A stretch of 64,000 nucleotides of DNA from Elusimicrobiaceae bacterium (GCA_017546175.1 JAFYXM010000009.1:1-64000), one strand, 5' to 3'; shown: positions 32,051-44,774, numbered from the stretch's first letter. Numbers and translations: made by a program. The notes: generated by a model from the sequence alone, not told the origin.

Positions 32051-33514
32051 TTAGATATCGTAAGAGAAAATCTTACTTTCAAACGGTTTAAGCTCTATGC
32101 TAAAACCTTGTTGTTGCATTTGTGAGGAAAACAATACTTCTATTTCGGAAAATTCTTCCCGCAGGTATTTTCCTTCTCCACCGGCGGCTTTAAGTTTGAC
32201 ATGACAGCTGACAGGTTTGTCGCTATAATTTATCAGTACGGTAGAGGCCGTGTTCATCTGTTTCCATGTCCAACACAATACATTGCGGAAAGTTTCATCT
32301 TCTTCCGTAATCGGGCTGACGGGCGTTAAAGCCCATTGACCACCGTGGAAAGCCGGTTTAGAAGCGATTTTGAGTAATTTCTCGTAATATTGACGAATGT
32401 GAGTGTCCTCTTCAAAGGTTTCTTTTAAATATTGAATAGGCACTCTTGCCGGACGGCCCAACATCTGAAATAAATAAATCATACGCGCGCCGGGCAAAGT
32501 GGCAATAATCGTGCTGGCTGCCAAAGATTTATCCCGTCCGAAAGCCTTTAAAGATTCTTCTTCATCATGATTGGAAGTAAAACGAATAGAACGCATTTGG
32601 AATAAATGCTCAGCCCCTAAATGGCCGCGAATATTTTCGGAATTGGAAAAACGCAAACGGTCATAGAGGACTTTGTCATAGGTGTAATCAAAACCCATTT
32701 CTTGTATTTCCCATTCCAAACCCCAATATACTTCGGCAATAAATGTAAATTGCGGATATTTAGCGCGTACCGCCTGCAAAGCCTCTGTCCAAAACTCAGT
32801 GCGGGGTAACTCTCCGCCGATAAATTCCCACCATGTATCGCGATGAACTTTATTTAAAGAAAGCATGGCCATATCGCAGCGCACACCGTCGCACATTTCC
32901 GCCACTTTTAAGAGGCGGCTAATCATAAAATCACGTGTTTTGGGGTTAAAATAATTCAACTGTGCCGTATCGCTCCACGGAGCAAAATAGGGGTCTCTGC
33001 CGTGGGCAATCCATTGACCGTTTTCATTTTGAAAAAACCAATCTTTATGCGCGTGAGGGACTTGATCTGACGTACCGATATACAAATCCGGATCGGAAGT
33101 AACACGCGGGCAATCAATAGCGGTATGATTGGATACGAAATCTAACAGCAGGGCAATCCCCATAGCATTTAGCTTTTGGCGCAAAACTTTTAAACTTTCG
33201 TCCCCACCCAAATCTTCCGCTGTTTCATAGGCATAAACAGCATAGGGAGAAGCGGTAATATCTTCTGTCTTAAAATCAGGATCTACCTGACGAATTTGCG
33301 CATGAATATCCGGATGCTGACGGGCTATTTCCCCTGCTTTGGGACTCTGCTTCCACACACCCATCAGCCATATAGCATCAAAACCGTTGGCTTTTATCTC
33401 TTGCCAATACTGATCGGGAATTTCATGCAAAGCAAACCGCCGCCCATGTTTGGCCTGCAAACGGGCCAACCATGCACGAGTATTGATTTCTAAAATGTGC
33501 GGATTTGTTCTCAT
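32051..33514 (-). CDS. GH13 alpha-amylase-family enzyme, cytosolic
   Basis: All four GH13 signature regions are present: DFVSNH (125-130), GVRCDMA with nucleophile Asp214, IAEVYW with acid/base Glu261, and FTSNHDEE with Asp317. There is no signal peptide, so it acts in the cytosol, perhaps on glycogen or maltodextrin. The 487-residue length and the N-terminal EINTRAWL resemble compact GH13 enzymes of unclear subfamily; hydrolase and transferase cannot be told apart here. AGGGG precedes the ATG, and the promoter is at 33534-33562. Confidence 0.87.
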   Translation of the reverse strand: MRTNPHILEINTRAWLARLQAKHGRRFALHEIPDQYWQEIKANGFDAIWLMGVWKQSPKAGEIARQHPDIHAQIRQVDPDFKTEDITASPYAVYAYETAEDLGGDESLKVLRQKLNAMGIALLLDFVSNHTAIDCPRVTSDPDLYIGTSDQVPHAHKDWFFQNENGQWIAHGRDPYFAPWSDTAQLNYFNPKTRDFMISRLLKVAEMCDGVRCDMAMLSLNKVHRDTWWEFIGGELPRTEFWTEALQAVRAKYPQFTFIAEVYWGLEWEIQEMGFDYTYDKVLYDRLRFSNSENIRGHLGAEHLFQMRSIRFTSNHDEEESLKAFGRDKSLAASTIIATLPGARMIYLFQMLGRPARVPIQYLKETFEEDTHIRQYYEKLLKIASKPAFHGGQWALTPVSPITEEDETFRNVLCWTWKQMNTASTVLINYSDKPVSCHVKLKAAGGEGKYLREEFSEIEVLFSSQMQQQGFSIELKPFESKIFSYDI

Positions 33515-33533
33515 GAATATATTCCCCTAGTAA

Positions 33534-33562
33534 TTTATAGCACTTTGTAAGTAGCTTGTAAA
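33534..33562 (-). promoter_or_regulatory. Promoter of the GH13 gene
   Basis: Minus-strand TTTACA (33557-33562), 17-base spacer, TATAAA (33534-33539), 20 bases before the ATG. Confidence 0.65.
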
Positions 33563-33587
33563 GTTTTTTGCTGTATTAGACCAATAC

Positions 33588-33618
33588 ACTAAAAACCCCG
33601 AGAAAACTCGGGGTTTTT
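33588..33618. terminator. Terminator of gyrA
   Basis: Stem AACCCCGAG/CTCGGGGTT with loop AAAA and flanking A and T runs, about 10 bases past the gyrA stop on the minus strand. Confidence 0.9.
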
Positions 33619-33628
33619 ATCTAAGATT

Positions 33629-36145
33629 TTATTTATCTTCTGCCTCTTCTTCGTCGTCTTTGACTACCGGAGCGATACGGGCTATTTTATCCCCCTCTTC
33701 CAGTTTCACAAGACGTACGCCTTGGGCATTGCGGCCGACGGAGCGGATCTCTTCACAGCGAATACGGATGGTCATGCCTTTTTCCGTTACCACCATCAAG
33801 TCTTTGCTTTCGTCCACCAACTTAATACCCACCACTTCGCCGTTGCGTTCGGTGGTTTTAATGGTAATCACACCCATACCGCCGCGATGTTGGCGTCTGT
33901 ACTCACCAAAGCCGGTGCGTTTGCCGTAGCCGTTTTCACAGACGGACAACACATCAGGCTCTTGGCCTTGAGGCACTTGTTCCATACCTACCACCAAGTC
34001 ATCAGTTTGCAGACAGATAGAGCGGACCCCTTTGGCCGGACGACCCATCGCACGCACTTGATTTTCATCAAAGCGGATAGATTTACCGTTCTTGGTGGCT
34101 ACAATGATATCGGAGTTGCCATGCGTCATTTGCACACTGATCAATACGTCTCCTTCTTCCAAACCGATAGCAATAATACCCGTTTTGCGGATATTGGCAA
34201 ATTCGGAAAGTTCCACACGTTTGATGGTGCCCATACGGGTACACATGGTTAAGTACGCTTTTTCACCCTCGTTTTTCTTGGGGTTAAAGTCTTCAATAGA
34301 AACCGCAGAGGTTACTTTTTCTTCTCCGGTCAGTTGCAACAGGTTGACCAAGGCTTTCCCTTTAGACATACGGTTCCCTTCCGGAATTTCAAAAGCGCGC
34401 AAAGCAAATACGCGGCCGCGGTTAGTGAACATCAAGATTGTGGCATGAGAAGAAGTGATGAACAAATGTTCCATAAAATCTTCTTCTTTGGTTTTGCCGC
34501 CGATAATACCTTTTCCGCCGCGGTTTTGGCTCTTGTAGGTGGAAAGAGGGATGCGTTTGGCATAACCGTCGTTAGAGATCGTGATAACCACATCTTCTTT
34601 TTCAATCAAATCTTCCATGGAGAATTCCGTCATATCCGGACCGATTTCCGTGCGGCGTTCGTCTCCATAGTTCTTTTTAAGCTCGGCCAATTCTTCCACG
34701 ATAATATCCAAGATTTTTTGCGGATCGGCCAAAATACCTTGTAATTCGGCAATGAGCTTTAAAAGTTCCTTTTGTTCTTGCTCAATAGCGGCGCTGGAAA
34801 GCTGCGTGAGCTGGTGCAAGCGCATATCCAAAATAGCCTGAGCTTGAACTTCGGAAAGATTAAATTTATTCATCAAAGCCAGTTTAGCCGTCGGCACGTC
34901 TTGAGAAGAACGGATAATAGCCACTACTTCGTCCATATTGGCAATAGCAATAAGCAAGCCGGACAAAATGTGTTCGCGGCGAATGGCTTTGTTTAAATCA
35001 AATTTCGTGCGGTTGGTAACAATTTCTTGGCGGTGTTTTACATAGGCTTTCATCACGTCTTTTAAAGACAAGATGCGCGGGCGACCGTCCACAATCGCCA
35101 ACATATTTACCGCAAAAGAAGTTTGCAGTTGGGTATGTTTATATAAGTGATTAAGGACCACTTGGGCATTACCGTCGCGCTTTACTTCAATCACCAGGCG
35201 CATACCGCGGCGGTCCGACTCGTCACGAATATCAGAAATATCGGTAATCTTTTTATCACGCACCAAACCCACAATACTTTCAATCAAAGAGGTTTTGTTA
35301 ACCATGTACGGAATGGCTGTAACAACAATAGCCTCACGTCCACCTTTTCTTTCTTCAATTTCGGTAGTGGCTTGTACTTTTACGCTGCCGCGGCCGGTTT
35401 CAAAATATTCATAAATACCTCTGGTACCGCGGATAATAGCTCCCGTCGGGAAATCCGGCCCTTTGATGATTTTCATCATCTCTTTGGTGGTGATGGACGG
35501 ATTTTTGATATATTCAATAATACCGTCGCACACTTCGCCTAAGTTGTGGGTAGGAATATTGGTAGCCATACCTACGGCAATACCGGAGGAACCATTGACG
35601 AGCAAAGCAGGTACTTTGGCCGGCAACACAGAAGGCTCTTCCAAAGATCCGTCATAGTTAGGAATCATTTTAACGGTATCTTTATCCAAGTCATTTAACA
35701 TTTCATCGGAAATTTTTTGCAAACGACATTCGGTATAACGCATAGCGGCGGCAGAGTCACCGTCAATAGAACCGAAGTTTCCCTGTCCGTCTACTAAAGG
35801 TTGGCGAATAGAAAAATCTTGTGCCATACGTACCAACGTATCATATACGGCCGTATCACCGTGCGGGTGATATTTACCGAGTACATCACCCACCACACGG
35901 GCAGATTTTTTGTAGGGTTTATTGTATTTTAAACCCATTTCATTCATGGAATAAAGCACACGACGGTGTACCGGTTTTAAACCGTCACGCACGTCCGGCA
36001 AGGCACGTCCTACGATTACGCTCATAGCATAGTCTATATAGTAGGAACGCATTTCATGCGCAATATCGCGCTGTTGGATATTGCCAAATAAATCTACGTT
36101 TGTTTGTTGCGGCTCTTGTGCCGCGCCCGTCAATTCTTCGCTCAT
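33629..36145 (-). CDS. gyrA: DNA gyrase subunit A
   Basis: GyrA is the DNA-cleaving subunit that introduces negative supercoils together with GyrB. The breakage-reunion domain begins [32 protein letters not shown], here residues 32-63 in outline. The catalytic Tyr is in [10 protein letters not shown], and the GyrA-box QNRGGKGI of the C-terminal wrapping domain is present (about 535). Its 838 residues end in an acidic tail. AGGAGC precedes the ATG. It follows gyrB by 62 bases, with a GC-rich hairpin (36184-36204) between them that has no T run on this strand. Confidence 0.98.
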   Translation of the reverse strand: MSEELTGAAQEPQQTNVDLFGNIQQRDIAHEMRSYYIDYAMSVIVGRALPDVRDGLKPVHRRVLYSMNEMGLKYNKPYKKSARVVGDVLGKYHPHGDTAVYDTLVRMAQDFSIRQPLVDGQGNFGSIDGDSAAAMRYTECRLQKISDEMLNDLDKDTVKMIPNYDGSLEEPSVLPAKVPALLVNGSSGIAVGMATNIPTHNLGEVCDGIIEYIKNPSITTKEMMKIIKGPDFPTGAIIRGTRGIYEYFETGRGSVKVQATTEIEERKGGREAIVVTAIPYMVNKTSLIESIVGLVRDKKITDISDIRDESDRRGMRLVIEVKRDGNAQVVLNHLYKHTQLQTSFAVNMLAIVDGRPRILSLKDVMKAYVKHRQEIVTNRTKFDLNKAIRREHILSGLLIAIANMDEVVAIIRSSQDVPTAKLALMNKFNLSEVQAQAILDMRLHQLTQLSSAAIEQEQKELLKLIAELQGILADPQKILDIIVEELAELKKNYGDERRTEIGPDMTEFSMEDLIEKEDVVITISNDGYAKRIPLSTYKSQNRGGKGIIGGKTKEEDFMEHLFITSSHATILMFTNRGRVFALRAFEIPEGNRMSKGKALVNLLQLTGEEKVTSAVSIEDFNPKKNEGEKAYLTMCTRMGTIKRVELSEFANIRKTGIIAIGLEEGDVLISVQMTHGNSDIIVATKNGKSIRFDENQVRAMGRPAKGVRSICLQTDDLVVGMEQVPQGQEPDVLSVCENGYGKRTGFGEYRRQHRGGMGVITIKTTERNGEVVGIKLVDESKDLMVVTEKGMTIRIRCEEIRSVGRNAQGVRLVKLEEGDKIARIAPVVKDDEEEAEDK

Positions 36146-36207
36146 GGTTTATAAGCTCCTGTAAAACCTTTAAAATCTTTCCCCCGCCCGATCAGAGCGG
36201 GGTTTTA

Positions 36208-38986
<2,779 letters not shown>

Positions 38987-40096
38987 TTAGATCCTCACCG
39001 GCATAATGACATATTTAATATCTTCTTTTTCTACCGGTTCAATGAGTACCGGCTGAGAGGAATTTACGAAAGAAAAATTTACTTTTTCACTACCTACGTT
39101 TTTAAGTACGTCAATGATAAAACGCGGGTTAAAAGCACAATCAAAAGCTTCTTGTGTATATTCAATAGGAAGTTCGTCGGTAAATTCCATATTTTGAGAA
39201 GTAGAAGAAATAGTAATAGCATTATCTTCTATATGAAATTTAACAGTGCTTCCAAACTCCCCGGAACACAATGATGCACGACGGGTAGAAGCTAATAATT
39301 CTTTAGTAAAAATTTCAAAAGAAATATTTTTCTTATTCGGAATAACTTGTTGATAATTAGGGAAATTTCCTTCAATCAAGCGGGAAATAAAGGTGGTTTC
39401 ATTCATTTGAAAACTGACTTGGTTAGAAGCTACATTCACATGAATTTGCGTATCTTTGTCCGGTTTAGATAAAGAAATAAAACGAACCACTTCATTTAAA
39501 ATTTTGGTAGGAATAATAATTTTAAATTCACCTGATTCCGGCAAAGCCTCATGAGAGGCCACAGCTAAGCGGCCGCCATCAGTAGCTACTACTTCAAATT
39601 TTTCTGCGGTATTATTCCATAAAATACCGTTTAAAATATAACGGGTTTCCTCAGTAGAAGCAGAAAAAGCCGTTTTATCAATCATATTTTGTAAAGCTAA
39701 AGGACTTAATACCACACTGCCCGTTTTTTCAATTTCAGGAATAGCCGGGTACTCAGATTTAGGAGTACCGATTACCCAAAATTTACTTTTACCAGATTTA
39801 ATATGAAATTTATTATTCTCACCGGTAAATAAATTAATTTCTTTACCGTCAGGAAGGTTTTTAATAATATCAGAAAATTCTTTCATCGGTACCGTTAAAC
39901 TTCCTTCTTCTTCAATTTCAGCCGGAATATAGTGTACGGTAGCCATTTCCATATCGGTGCGGACTAATTTTAATTTGTTTTCTTGCGTTTCAATCAAAAA
40001 GTTATGCAAGATAGGCAACGTAGTACGGGAGGATGATCCCGCAGAAATAACCTGAATACCTTCCAAAAGAGTTTCTTTAGTAATATTTATTTTCAT
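38987..40096 (-). CDS. dnaN: DNA polymerase III beta clamp
   Basis: DnaN is the sliding clamp. The 369 residues cover three repeated clamp domains, and the chain ends with EKEDIKYVIMPVRI, matching the conserved MPVRL-type C-terminus that closes the partner-binding pocket. LPILHNFLIE, TDMEMA and EEGSLTVPMKEFSDIIKNLP are typical of domain 1. It lies 171 bases downstream of dnaA, with DnaA boxes in between. Confidence 0.97.
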   Translation of the reverse strand: MKINITKETLLEGIQVISAGSSSRTTLPILHNFLIETQENKLKLVRTDMEMATVHYIPAEIEEEGSLTVPMKEFSDIIKNLPDGKEINLFTGENNKFHIKSGKSKFWVIGTPKSEYPAIPEIEKTGSVVLSPLALQNMIDKTAFSASTEETRYILNGILWNNTAEKFEVVATDGGRLAVASHEALPESGEFKIIIPTKILNEVVRFISLSKPDKDTQIHVNVASNQVSFQMNETTFISRLIEGNFPNYQQVIPNKKNISFEIFTKELLASTRRASLCSGEFGSTVKFHIEDNAITISSTSQNMEFTDELPIEYTQEAFDCAFNPRFIIDVLKNVGSEKVNFSFVNSSQPVLIEPVEKEDIKYVIMPVRI

Positions 40097-40285
40097 ATTC
40101 TTATTATTCCTATTATATGTCCTGTTGATAGTGTGGATTTTGTTAATTTACCAATACAAATTTTTTCTTTATTTTGTTTATAACTTTTCTTTTTTATACA
40201 CATTATAAACAATGATTTTCTTTGTAAACCCTTTCTTTTGTTTCTGTCCCCAAATTATCCACTTTTTTTATTTGTTATCCACAGC
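40097..40285. other. Candidate replication origin (oriC), dnaA-dnaN intergenic
   Basis: An AT-rich 171-base gap plus the last codons of dnaA hold a cluster of DnaA-box-like 9-mers. TTATCCACA (40275-40283) is perfect. TTATACACA (40194-40202) fits TTATNCACA. TTATCCACT (40255-40263) has one mismatch, and TGTGGATTT (40132-40140, opposite orientation) has two. The gap is rich in T tracts suitable for unwinding. A further TTATCCACT overlaps the dnaA start codon (41649-41657). Confidence 0.6.
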
Positions 40286-41656
40286 CTTAATATCAGATAA
40301 TATTTGATTTATTTCGGCTGCAAAAAATGGATCCGTTTTTATTTTTTCTTTTATTAAATCTCTGGCATGGACTACTGTGCTGTGATCTCTATTAAATTCT
40401 CTACCTATTTCCGATAAAGACATATCAGTTAAAGCAGTTGTTAAATAAATAGCAATTTGTCTGGGCCATGCGATAGATTGCATTTTACGTTTGGAGCTAA
40501 AATCTTCTATTTCTATTTTAAAATGTTTTCCAACTACTTTTTTGATAGTATGAACATTAACAGCCAGACGTTTTTCTTCCAACGTTAAAATATCAGCTAA
40601 TAATTCTTTAGCAATAGCGATTGTAGGAATAACCCCATGCATATCACAATAAGACATAAGTCTGAATAAAGCCCCTTCTAATTCTCGGATATTGGTTTGT
40701 ATTCCTTCGGCAATAAAAGCCAATACATCATCGCCAATATCAAAGTTAATAGAGTCTCTTTTTTGTCGTAAAATAGCAATACGTGCTTCAAAATAAGGTT
40801 TTTTAATTTCACACGTAGGGCCGGATAATAAACGGGAAGAAAGACGTTCGTCTAAATCCAATTGTTGAGGGGTTCTATCGGAAGATAAAACAATTTGTTT
40901 ACTGCTTTCAAACAAAGCATTAAATGTGTGGAAAAATTCCTGCACACTTACTTTATCAGATTTTCCGGCTACAAATTGAATATCGTCCATTAATAAACAA
41001 TCTAAAGATCTGTATTTTTTGCGGAAATTTTCCGTGGAGCTATATTGAATAGCCTCTACATACTCAGCTACAAATTCTTCCGCAGACATATATAATACTT
41101 TAGCTCCCGGATTATTTTTTAAAATTTGATTTCCGATAGCATGAAGTAAATGTGTTTTTCCTAATCCCGGAGTAGAATAAATAAACAAAGGATTATGAGA
41201 TCTATCCCCTAATTTATTAGCCGCTGCCTGTGATACTTTATAGGCAAAACGGTTTGAGGGAGATTCAATAAAATTTTCAAATTTATAAAGAGAATTTAAA
41301 CGGGAAGGAAAAGGATTTTTCCTTATAACGGGGGCTACTGATACCGTTTGAGTAGTATTTGGAGTATTTTGAGCTTCCTCTAATACAGCTTGAACGGGGT
41401 CTTTTACTTCTTTAATAATATATGTAATAGAAATTTCCAAACCGGTATGTTTTAAAAAAGCGTCTTTAATAATATTTTCATAGCGATTTTGAATTGTTTT
41501 TTGCCAAAAAGTATTGGGTAATTGGATAGATAAAACGGTATTTTCCAATTTAAAAATAGCCGGCCTAATCCACATATCATAGGTATCTTTACCTAAAATT
41601 GTTTCCAGTTCTTTAAAAATAGGAGATAATATTTCGTTAGATTGTAGATTATCCAC
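40268..41656 (-). CDS. dnaA: Chromosomal replication initiator DnaA
   Basis: DnaA binds DnaA boxes and melts the origin. Domain I spans 1-80 (MWIRPAIF), and the linker is short. The AAA+ domain has the P-loop [10 protein letters not shown] (161-170), [27 protein letters not shown] and a box VII region. Domain IV ends with [20 protein letters not shown], the DnaA signature that reads DnaA boxes. The start is GTG at 41656 (GTG GAT AAT), preceded by AGGCGG. Its 462 residues are normal. Confidence 0.98.
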   Translation of the reverse strand: MDNLQSNEILSPIFKELETILGKDTYDMWIRPAIFKLENTVLSIQLPNTFWQKTIQNRYENIIKDAFLKHTGLEISITYIIKEVKDPVQAVLEEAQNTPNTTQTVSVAPVIRKNPFPSRLNSLYKFENFIESPSNRFAYKVSQAAANKLGDRSHNPLFIYSTPGLGKTHLLHAIGNQILKNNPGAKVLYMSAEEFVAEYVEAIQYSSTENFRKKYRSLDCLLMDDIQFVAGKSDKVSVQEFFHTFNALFESSKQIVLSSDRTPQQLDLDERLSSRLLSGPTCEIKKPYFEARIAILRQKRDSINFDIGDDVLAFIAEGIQTNIRELEGALFRLMSYCDMHGVIPTIAIAKELLADILTLEEKRLAVNVHTIKKVVGKHFKIEIEDFSSKRKMQSIAWPRQIAIYLTTALTDMSLSEIGREFNRDHSTVVHARDLIKEKIKTDPFFAAEINQILSDIKAVDNK

Positions 41657-41688
41657 TTGGGGTTCCGCCTAAAAATAATATATATTAA

Positions 41689-41717
41689 ATCTTATCAATT
41701 ATAAGACATAACGTCAA
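41689..41717 (-). promoter_or_regulatory. Promoter of dnaA
   Basis: Minus-strand TTGACG (41712-41717), 17-base spacer, TAAGAT (41689-41694), about 33 bases before the GTG start. Confidence 0.6.
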
Positions 41718-41933
41718 CTATAAAAAATATAGTTTTATGCTTTAAATCACAAAAAACCCCTAAATTTTGAATTTTTAAAAAAATTGGCTACCTTACCCCT
41801 TAAAAAACAAAAAAACTTTTATCTTTTAAATTTAATCAATAAAACATAAAAAGATAGTTATTTAAAAATTTAACCCTTTTTTATTGATTGTTTATTTAAA
41901 AAATAAAATTTATAATAAAAAATGATATAAATA

Positions 41934-41966
41934 TGATATAATTAAATAAGAAAAATTCTTATTTAA
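41934..41966 (+). promoter_or_regulatory. dfx promoter with overlapping palindromic operator
   Basis: TGATATAAT is an extended -10 (hexamer 41937-41942). It is followed, sharing one base, by TTAAATAAGAA, AAA, TTCTTATTTAA (41942-41966), an 11-base perfect palindrome over the expected transcription start. It does not match the PerR, Fur or Rex consensus that I know. Confidence 0.55.
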
Positions 41967-41985
41967 AATAAATAAGGGGGAAAAT

Positions 41986-42369
41986 ATGCCGAATCTTCAT
42001 GAAATTTATAAATGTAAAATCTGTGGAAATATGACGGAAGTAATCCACGAAGGAAAGGCGGATATGTATTGCTGTGGTCAACCTATGATTAATCAATTAC
42101 CGGGTACGGTAGAAGCAGCTACAGAAAAACATATTCCTGTTATTGAAAAAATAGAAGGCGGTTATAAAGTAAAAGTAGGAGAAGTGGAACATCCAATGGT
42201 TGACGTACATTATATAGAATGGATAGAATTAATAACGGGTGATGGCCGTGTGTTACGCAAACATTTAAAACCGGGAGATAAACCGGAAGCTGTATTTTTG
42301 TGTGACAGTGAAAAAGTAACCGCCAGAGAATATTGTAATGTTCACGGATTGTGGAATAAAGAAATTTAA
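41986..42369 (+). CDS. dfx: Desulfoferrodoxin (superoxide reductase)
   Basis: It reduces superoxide to hydrogen peroxide without making oxygen, a hallmark of anaerobes. The N-terminal desulforedoxin centre has Cys10, Cys13, Cys29 and Cys30. The catalytic Fe(His4Cys) site has His49 (next to Lys48 in EKHIPVI), His69, His75, Cys117 and His120 (YCNVHGLW). Its 127 residues are the normal two-centre (2Fe) length. GGGGGA precedes the ATG. It is the first gene of a four-gene oxygen-defence cluster. Confidence 0.97.
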   Translation: MPNLHEIYKCKICGNMTEVIHEGKADMYCCGQPMINQLPGTVEAATEKHIPVIEKIEGGYKVKVGEVEHPMVDVHYIEWIELITGDGRVLRKHLKPGDKPEAVFLCDSEKVTAREYCNVHGLWNKEI

Positions 42370-42417
42370 TCATTTCCTTAATTTTAAACGGGGAATATTA
42401 AATAGTAAGGAGAAACT

Positions 42418-43611
42418 ATGAAAGCAGTTAAAATTACAGATAAAGTATATTGGGTAGGGGCTATTGATTGGAATATACGTGATTTTCACGGTTATTCTAC
42501 AAAACAAGGGACAACCTATAATGCTTTTTTAATTTTAAGTGAAAAACCTACTTTAATAGATACTGTTAAAAAAGAATTTTATCCGGAAATGATGGCGCGT
42601 ATTCAAAGCGTAATTGATCCTAAAAAAATCAAAATTATTATTTCTAATCACTCAGAAATGGATCACTCCGGTGCTTTGCCTGAGACAGTAGCCGCTATAC
42701 AACCTGAAGAAGTCTATTGTTCTGATATGGGACACATAGATTTAACGGAGCAACTTTATCCTAATTTTGACATGAAAGTAGTTAAAACGGGTGATAGAAT
42801 TGATGTAGGAGGAGATACTGTTTCTTTTGTAGAAGCTCGCATGTTGCACTGGCCCGATAGTATGTTCTCTTACTTAGAAAAAGAAAATATTTTGTTCACC
42901 AATGATGTATTTGGTATGCATTATGCTACCGGTAAGCTTTTTGATGATGAAAATAATGAAATAGACTGGCTTTATGAAGCGGAAAAGTATTATGCCAATA
43001 TTGTTTTACCTTATTCGGATATTGTGCTTCGCTTTTTAGACAGTGTAAAAAAGATGGGTCTTTCTCCTAAAATTATTGCTCCGGATCATGGTTTTATTTG
43101 GAGAAAAGATCCTGCTAAAATTATTGATTTATATGCCAAATGGGCTGCTCAAGCTCCCAATAATAAAGCTGTGGTTGTTTATGATACTATGTGGGGAAGC
43201 ACTCAAAAAATGGCAGAATATGTAGCAGATGGTTTACGGGAAGGCGGTACGGAAGTAAAACTGATGTCTATGCACTCTTGCCACCGCAGTGATGTAGTGA
43301 CAGAACTTTTAGACAGCAGCGCTTTAGTAATCGGTAGCCCCGTATTAAATTCAGAAATTTTTCCGGCGATGGCGGACGTTCTGTGTTATTTAAAAGGTCT
43401 TAAAAAGAAGAATTTAGTCGGTGCGGCTTTCGGCTCTTATGGTTGGAATCCGGCACCTATTAAATCTTTGGAAGAGAAATTGAAAGCTATGAAAGTAGAA
43501 CAGGTAGCTCCGACGGTTACTTCTAAATTTGTTCCCAATGCTGACACGTTGGAAGCTTGCCGCCAAATGGGTTTAACAATTAGCCAAAAAATTGCTGAAA
43601 AGTTAAAATAA
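42418..43611 (+). CDS. Flavodiiron protein (rubredoxin:oxygen oxidoreductase)
   Basis: The protein reduces O2 to water, or NO to N2O, with electrons from rubredoxin. The N-terminal metallo-beta-lactamase-like diiron domain has HSEMDHSG (HxExDH), LHWPDS, FTNDVFG and APDHGFIW as ligands. The flavodoxin domain starts at about 250 with VVYDTMWGSTQKMAEYVADGL. Its 397 residues match FprA/ROO proteins. AAGGAG precedes the ATG; it lies 48 bases after dfx. Confidence 0.96.
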   Translation: MKAVKITDKVYWVGAIDWNIRDFHGYSTKQGTTYNAFLILSEKPTLIDTVKKEFYPEMMARIQSVIDPKKIKIIISNHSEMDHSGALPETVAAIQPEEVYCSDMGHIDLTEQLYPNFDMKVVKTGDRIDVGGDTVSFVEARMLHWPDSMFSYLEKENILFTNDVFGMHYATGKLFDDENNEIDWLYEAEKYYANIVLPYSDIVLRFLDSVKKMGLSPKIIAPDHGFIWRKDPAKIIDLYAKWAAQAPNNKAVVVYDTMWGSTQKMAEYVADGLREGGTEVKLMSMHSCHRSDVVTELLDSSALVIGSPVLNSEIFPAMADVLCYLKGLKKKNLVGAAFGSYGWNPAPIKSLEEKLKAMKVEQVAPTVTSKFVPNADTLEACRQMGLTISQKIAEKLK

Positions 43612-43620
43612 GGAGTTTTT

Positions 43621-44130
43621 ATGGATCAAAACTTTATTGACGGATTAAATTGTATTACTTATGGTTTATATATAGTTTCTTCGTCTTTTGAAGGGAAAGA
43701 CAGTGCTATGATTGTAAATACGGTTTTTCAAGTCAGTGCAGAACCACCGAAGGTAGCTATTTCTGTCAATAAAGAATGTTTAACCCATGAAATTATTCAA
43801 AAAAGCCATGTTTTTGCAGCTATGCCTTTGGAGCAAAAAACGGATCTGCCATTTATTGGCCGGTTTGGTTTTAGAACGGGGCGAAATTTTGATAAATTTT
43901 CCGGTATTCAAATTACGCGCTCTTCTTTAGGGTTACCTATTGTGCAGGAACATACGCTTAGTTTTATAGAAGTAAAAGTAGAAAAAGAAGTAGATGTGGG
44001 GACTCATACTATGTTTATAGGTACTGTGCAAGATGCAAAATGCACCACTTTGCATAAAGAACCTTTAACATATGAGTATTATCATAAAGTTATTAAAGGG
44101 AAAGCTCCTAAAGGGGCAACCCATATTTAA
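43621..44130 (+). CDS. Flavin reductase-like (FMN-binding) protein
   Basis: The 169 residues match the flavin-reductase-like split-barrel domain: GLNCITYGLYIVSSSFEGKDSAMIVNTVFQVSAEPPKVAISVNK is its N-terminal half in outline. In other anaerobes this domain is fused to rubredoxin as a high-molecular-weight rubredoxin that feeds the flavodiiron protein. Here the two are separate adjacent genes (rubredoxin starts 18 bases downstream). It probably passes electrons from NAD(P)H to rubredoxin. AAGGAG precedes the ATG. Confidence 0.9.
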   Translation: MDQNFIDGLNCITYGLYIVSSSFEGKDSAMIVNTVFQVSAEPPKVAISVNKECLTHEIIQKSHVFAAMPLEQKTDLPFIGRFGFRTGRNFDKFSGIQITRSSLGLPIVQEHTLSFIEVKVEKEVDVGTHTMFIGTVQDAKCTTLHKEPLTYEYYHKVIKGKAPKGATHI

Positions 44131-44148
44131 AATGATTGGAGGAAAATT

Positions 44149-44307
44149 ATGAAATATATTTGTGAAATTTGTGGTTACACCTATGATCCCGCAGAAGGCG
44201 ATGCTACCAAAGATATTGCTGCTGGTACCAAATTTGAAGATTTGCCGGCCGATTGGGTTTGCCCCGTCTGTGGTGTAGGTAAGGATCAATTTAAACCGGC
44301 TGAATAA
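44149..44307 (+). CDS. Rubredoxin, 52 aa
   Basis: This short gene reads [18 protein letters not shown] and continues to [17 protein letters not shown]. The FeS4 ligands are Cys5, Cys8, Cys38 and Cys41, and the spacing is classical. It is the electron carrier for the flavodiiron protein and the superoxide reductase encoded just upstream. TGGAGG lies 7 bases before the ATG. A terminator follows. Confidence 0.97.
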   Translation: MKYICEICGYTYDPAEGDATKDIAAGTKFEDLPADWVCPVCGVGKDQFKPAE

Positions 44308-44326
44308 AATTCTGCAGGTTTTTTAC

Positions 44327-44362
44327 AAAAAGCACAAAACAATATGTTTTGTGCTTTTTTAT
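44327..44362. terminator. Bidirectional terminator after rubredoxin
   Basis: Stem AAAAGCACAAAAC/GTTTTGTGCTTTT with loop AATAT, flanked by A and T, between convergent genes. Confidence 0.85.
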
Positions 44363-44670
44363 TAATATCCATAAATATTGTGGCAAAAATTAGCATAGAA
44401 AAAGAAATAATCATAGCTATAGTCGGTAATTTGTACTTTTTTGATACCGGCTTGTTTAATAGCCTCCATTTCATTATCCGGCCCTGAATTACCAAAAGGC
44501 CAGGGAATAACACCTAATATTAAAAGAGAACATTTGCTTCCTTTTTTTAAATTTTGCGCTTCTGAAAAATCAGAAGAAGACAAATCTACCAAATTTTCAT
44601 AACCGTTTGTATAGAACATACATCCGTATAAAAATGAACAAATGCATAAAATATATATCATTTTTTTCAT
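44362..44670 (-). CDS. TRL-like family lipoprotein, 102 aa
   Basis: A signal peptide ends in a lipobox (LYGC, Cys17), so the mature protein is a lipoprotein. The rest, especially CSLLILGVIPWPFGNSGPD followed by EMEAIKQAGIKKVQITDYSY, resembles the TRL-like protein family of small lipoproteins (first named from a tRNA-associated locus). Function is unknown. GGGGGA precedes the ATG. It is monocistronic; the promoter region on the minus strand is AT-rich with TATAAT near 44731-44736. Confidence 0.72.
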   Translation of the reverse strand: MKKMIYILCICSFLYGCMFYTNGYENLVDLSSSDFSEAQNLKKGSKCSLLILGVIPWPFGNSGPDNEMEAIKQAGIKKVQITDYSYDYFFFYANFCHNIYGY

Positions 44671-44757
44671 AATTCCCCCTTTTTTATTTAATGTAATTTT
44701 TTTATTTTCATAAACAAGTCTATTTTATGGATTATATGTAAGAGGATAGAAGATAAC

Positions 44758-44768
44758 TTTGCTATAAT
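44758..44768 (+). promoter_or_regulatory. Extended -10 promoter giving a leaderless glycosyltransferase mRNA
   Basis: TTTGCTATAAT with the hexamer at 44763-44768, then six bases, then the ATG at 44775. No -35 and no ribosome binding site are seen. Confidence 0.6.
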
Positions 44769-44774
44769 AGATAC

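Larger units (their letters stand above)
41657..41985. promoter_or_regulatory. AT-rich divergent region between dnaA and the superoxide reductase gene
   Basis: This 329-base stretch has no gene and is almost entirely A and T. It separates leftward (dnaA) from rightward (dfx) transcription. It contains the dnaA promoter (41689-41717), short palindromes such as ACTATA/TATAGT near 41717-41733, and the dfx promoter and operator-like palindrome at 41937-41966. Apart from the box overlapping the dnaA start, no clear DnaA box lies inside it. Confidence 0.6.

Noticed and set aside
34334..35542. Plus-strand ORFs opposite gyrA
   Set aside because: Antisense shadows rich in His and Phe, as produced by the complementary frame of a conserved gene.
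36184..36204. Hairpin CCCCGC/GCGGGG between gyrB and gyrA as a gyrB terminator
   Set aside because: On the transcribed minus strand it is followed by GGGGAAAG rather than a T run, so it is not a convincing terminator; gyrB-gyrA read-through is likely.
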